From Cytobacillus sp. S13-E01 (GTDB lineage Bacteria > Bacillota > Bacilli > Bacillales > Bacillaceae_L): a stretch of DNA of 32,602 nucleotides. The translations under genes were made by a program, and so were the position numbers. The stretch is from contig NZ_JARFVC010000044.1 of assembly GCF_029193815.1 (NCBI RefSeq), positions 1-32,602 of the forward strand. The letters are read 5' to 3'. Numbering within the stretch: position 1 is the first letter of the stretch; each line of letters begins with the position of its first letter. Positions 32,310-32,602 of the stretch are shown in pieces. The notes under the pieces are model-generated. The model saw only the letters and a program-made list of their open reading frames with translations, was not told the DNA's origin and did not search any database.

Positions 32310-32487
32310 TAGAGGGATTCCCCAGTATTATGAACAGTTGGAGAATGGCATTGCCGAGATGGAAGCAACTATTGAACGATTAAGAACGGAGATACATGAG
32401 TTAATCAAAATGAAAAATGCATTATATCACTTGAATGGTTTTCTTGAAAAAGAGTCGAAAGAAAAAATCGGGAACTTTCCGTTTTAA
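32299..32487 (+). CDS. Small coiled-coil protein of transposon
   Basis: A 62-residue ORF overlapping the ATPase gene end. The middle is a strong heptad pattern (YYEQLENGIAEMEATIERLR, then TEIHELIKMKNALYHLN), predicting a single long coiled-coil helix; the C-terminus is short and charged. No other motif is seen. Its ATG lies within the ATPase coding region, and its start is preceded by GGGTGATAA rather than a strong GGAGG. Position suggests an accessory transposition or regulatory factor, or a dimerising partner of the ATPase. It may be specific to this transposon group. Confidence 0.55.
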   Translation: MNCSRGIPQYYEQLENGIAEMEATIERLRTEIHELIKMKNALYHLNGFLEKESKEKIGNFPF

Positions 32488-32602
32488 TCTTCGACAACCA
32501 AATTGTCCATTGTAAATGCCAGTGGTGTTGAGGGTGACCGTTAGTCAGTTGCCCCGTCACTGCCGCTGGCAATAAAACCGCCATCGAAGGTGGCTGCGGA
32601 CA
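32488..32602 (-). repeat. Right end of transposon
   Basis: Read inward from base 32602: TGTCCGCAGCCACCTTCGAT, then a run with GCCAGCGGCAGTGACGG and GGTCACC (about 32533). The last 115 bp have no gene. GCCAGTGGTG and GCCGCTGGCA suggest repeated transposase sites as in Tn7-like ends, but exact repeat units were not resolved. Confidence 0.7.

Larger units (their letters stand above)
29199..32602 (+). mobile_element. TnsB/TnsC-like transposon with zinc-ribbon protein
   Basis: The left end TGTTCGCAGCCA (29199) matches the reverse complement of the last bases of the window, TGTCCGCAGCCA; 18 of the first 24 positions agree. TGT...ACA ends, a DDE transposase of the Mu/Tn7/Tn552 type and an AAA+ partner place it near Tn5053/Tn552/Tn7-like elements. 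The 3404-bp element carries four ORFs in one direction: a zinc-ribbon/HTH protein, the transposase, an ExeA-like ATPase and a coiled-coil protein. It interrupts the ORF at 29073. The target duplication cannot be checked because the right flank is outside the window; the five bases before the left end are CAGAG. Confidence 0.85.

Noticed and set aside
1-32602. tRNA, rRNA or replication initiator genes
   Set aside because: No tRNA-like cloverleaf, rRNA segment or Rep protein was recognised, so replicon type cannot be stated.

Overview
The window looks like an accessory region (large plasmid or genomic island) of a low-GC Bacillaceae bacterium. The signs are AT-rich DNA, AGGAGG-type ribosome binding sites with frequent TTG/GTG starts, a Spo0E-like peptide, a YhjQ/Csp3-type protein, a CYP152 P450 like Bacillus subtilis YbdT, CadC/CadA, and a Bacillus-style mer operon. 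I cannot tell plasmid from chromosome.

Layout. 1-2575: an IS21-family element (istB, istA, both minus strand). 2595-5860: an AT-rich module of small genes (Spo0E-like, zinc ribbon, tyrosine recombinase, two small unknown or HTH proteins) ending in a topoisomerase III cut just after its catalytic tyrosine. 5970-6740: a 44-bp perfect palindrome beside an inverted-repeat-bounded cassette with a 59-residue protein made of six CxxCxGxG units. 6958-7287: a Csp3-type copper-storage protein. 7772-13637: a complete Tn3-family transposon (resolvase, transposase, SDR passenger) with 38-bp inverted repeats and a 5-bp target duplication; it sits in the ribosome binding region of a fatty-acid peroxygenase P450 gene (13655-14914). 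15240-21326: a metal block (cadC, cadA with a duplicated metal-binding domain, a lipoamide-dehydrogenase-like flavoprotein, a ZIP transporter, cadD), followed by lspA. 22440-23660: relics (IS4-family transposase fragment, Tn3-like ends, palindromes). 23665-26083: mer operon merR-merE-like-merA on the minus strand with a typical MerR promoter. 26398-28362: a second MerR-controlled operon (merR2, Cys-rich thioredoxin-like protein, HPP-like membrane protein) plus a 25-residue Csp-like peptide. 28661-29198: three small zinc-ribbon genes, the last broken by the next element. 29199-32602: a 3.4-kb transposon ending at the last base of the window, with TGT/ACA ends, a zinc-ribbon/HTH protein, a DDE transposase, an ExeA-like AAA+ ATPase, a small coiled-coil protein and two large hairpins near its left end.

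How it fits together. Most cargo handles thiol-reactive metals: CadC/CadA/CadD (Cd, Zn, Pb), MerR/MerE/MerA (Hg), Csp3 and the Cys-rich protein (probable thiol buffering of Cu or similar ions), and a second MerR operon whose sensor has mixed CueR and MerR features. Mobile elements of four families (IS21, Tn3, IS4 relic, TnsB/TnsC-like) and many Tn3-like end relics show the block was built by repeated insertion. The best candidates for something undescribed are the 29199-32602 transposon, the 59-residue Cys-rich protein with its cassette, and the merR2-thioredoxin-membrane operon.
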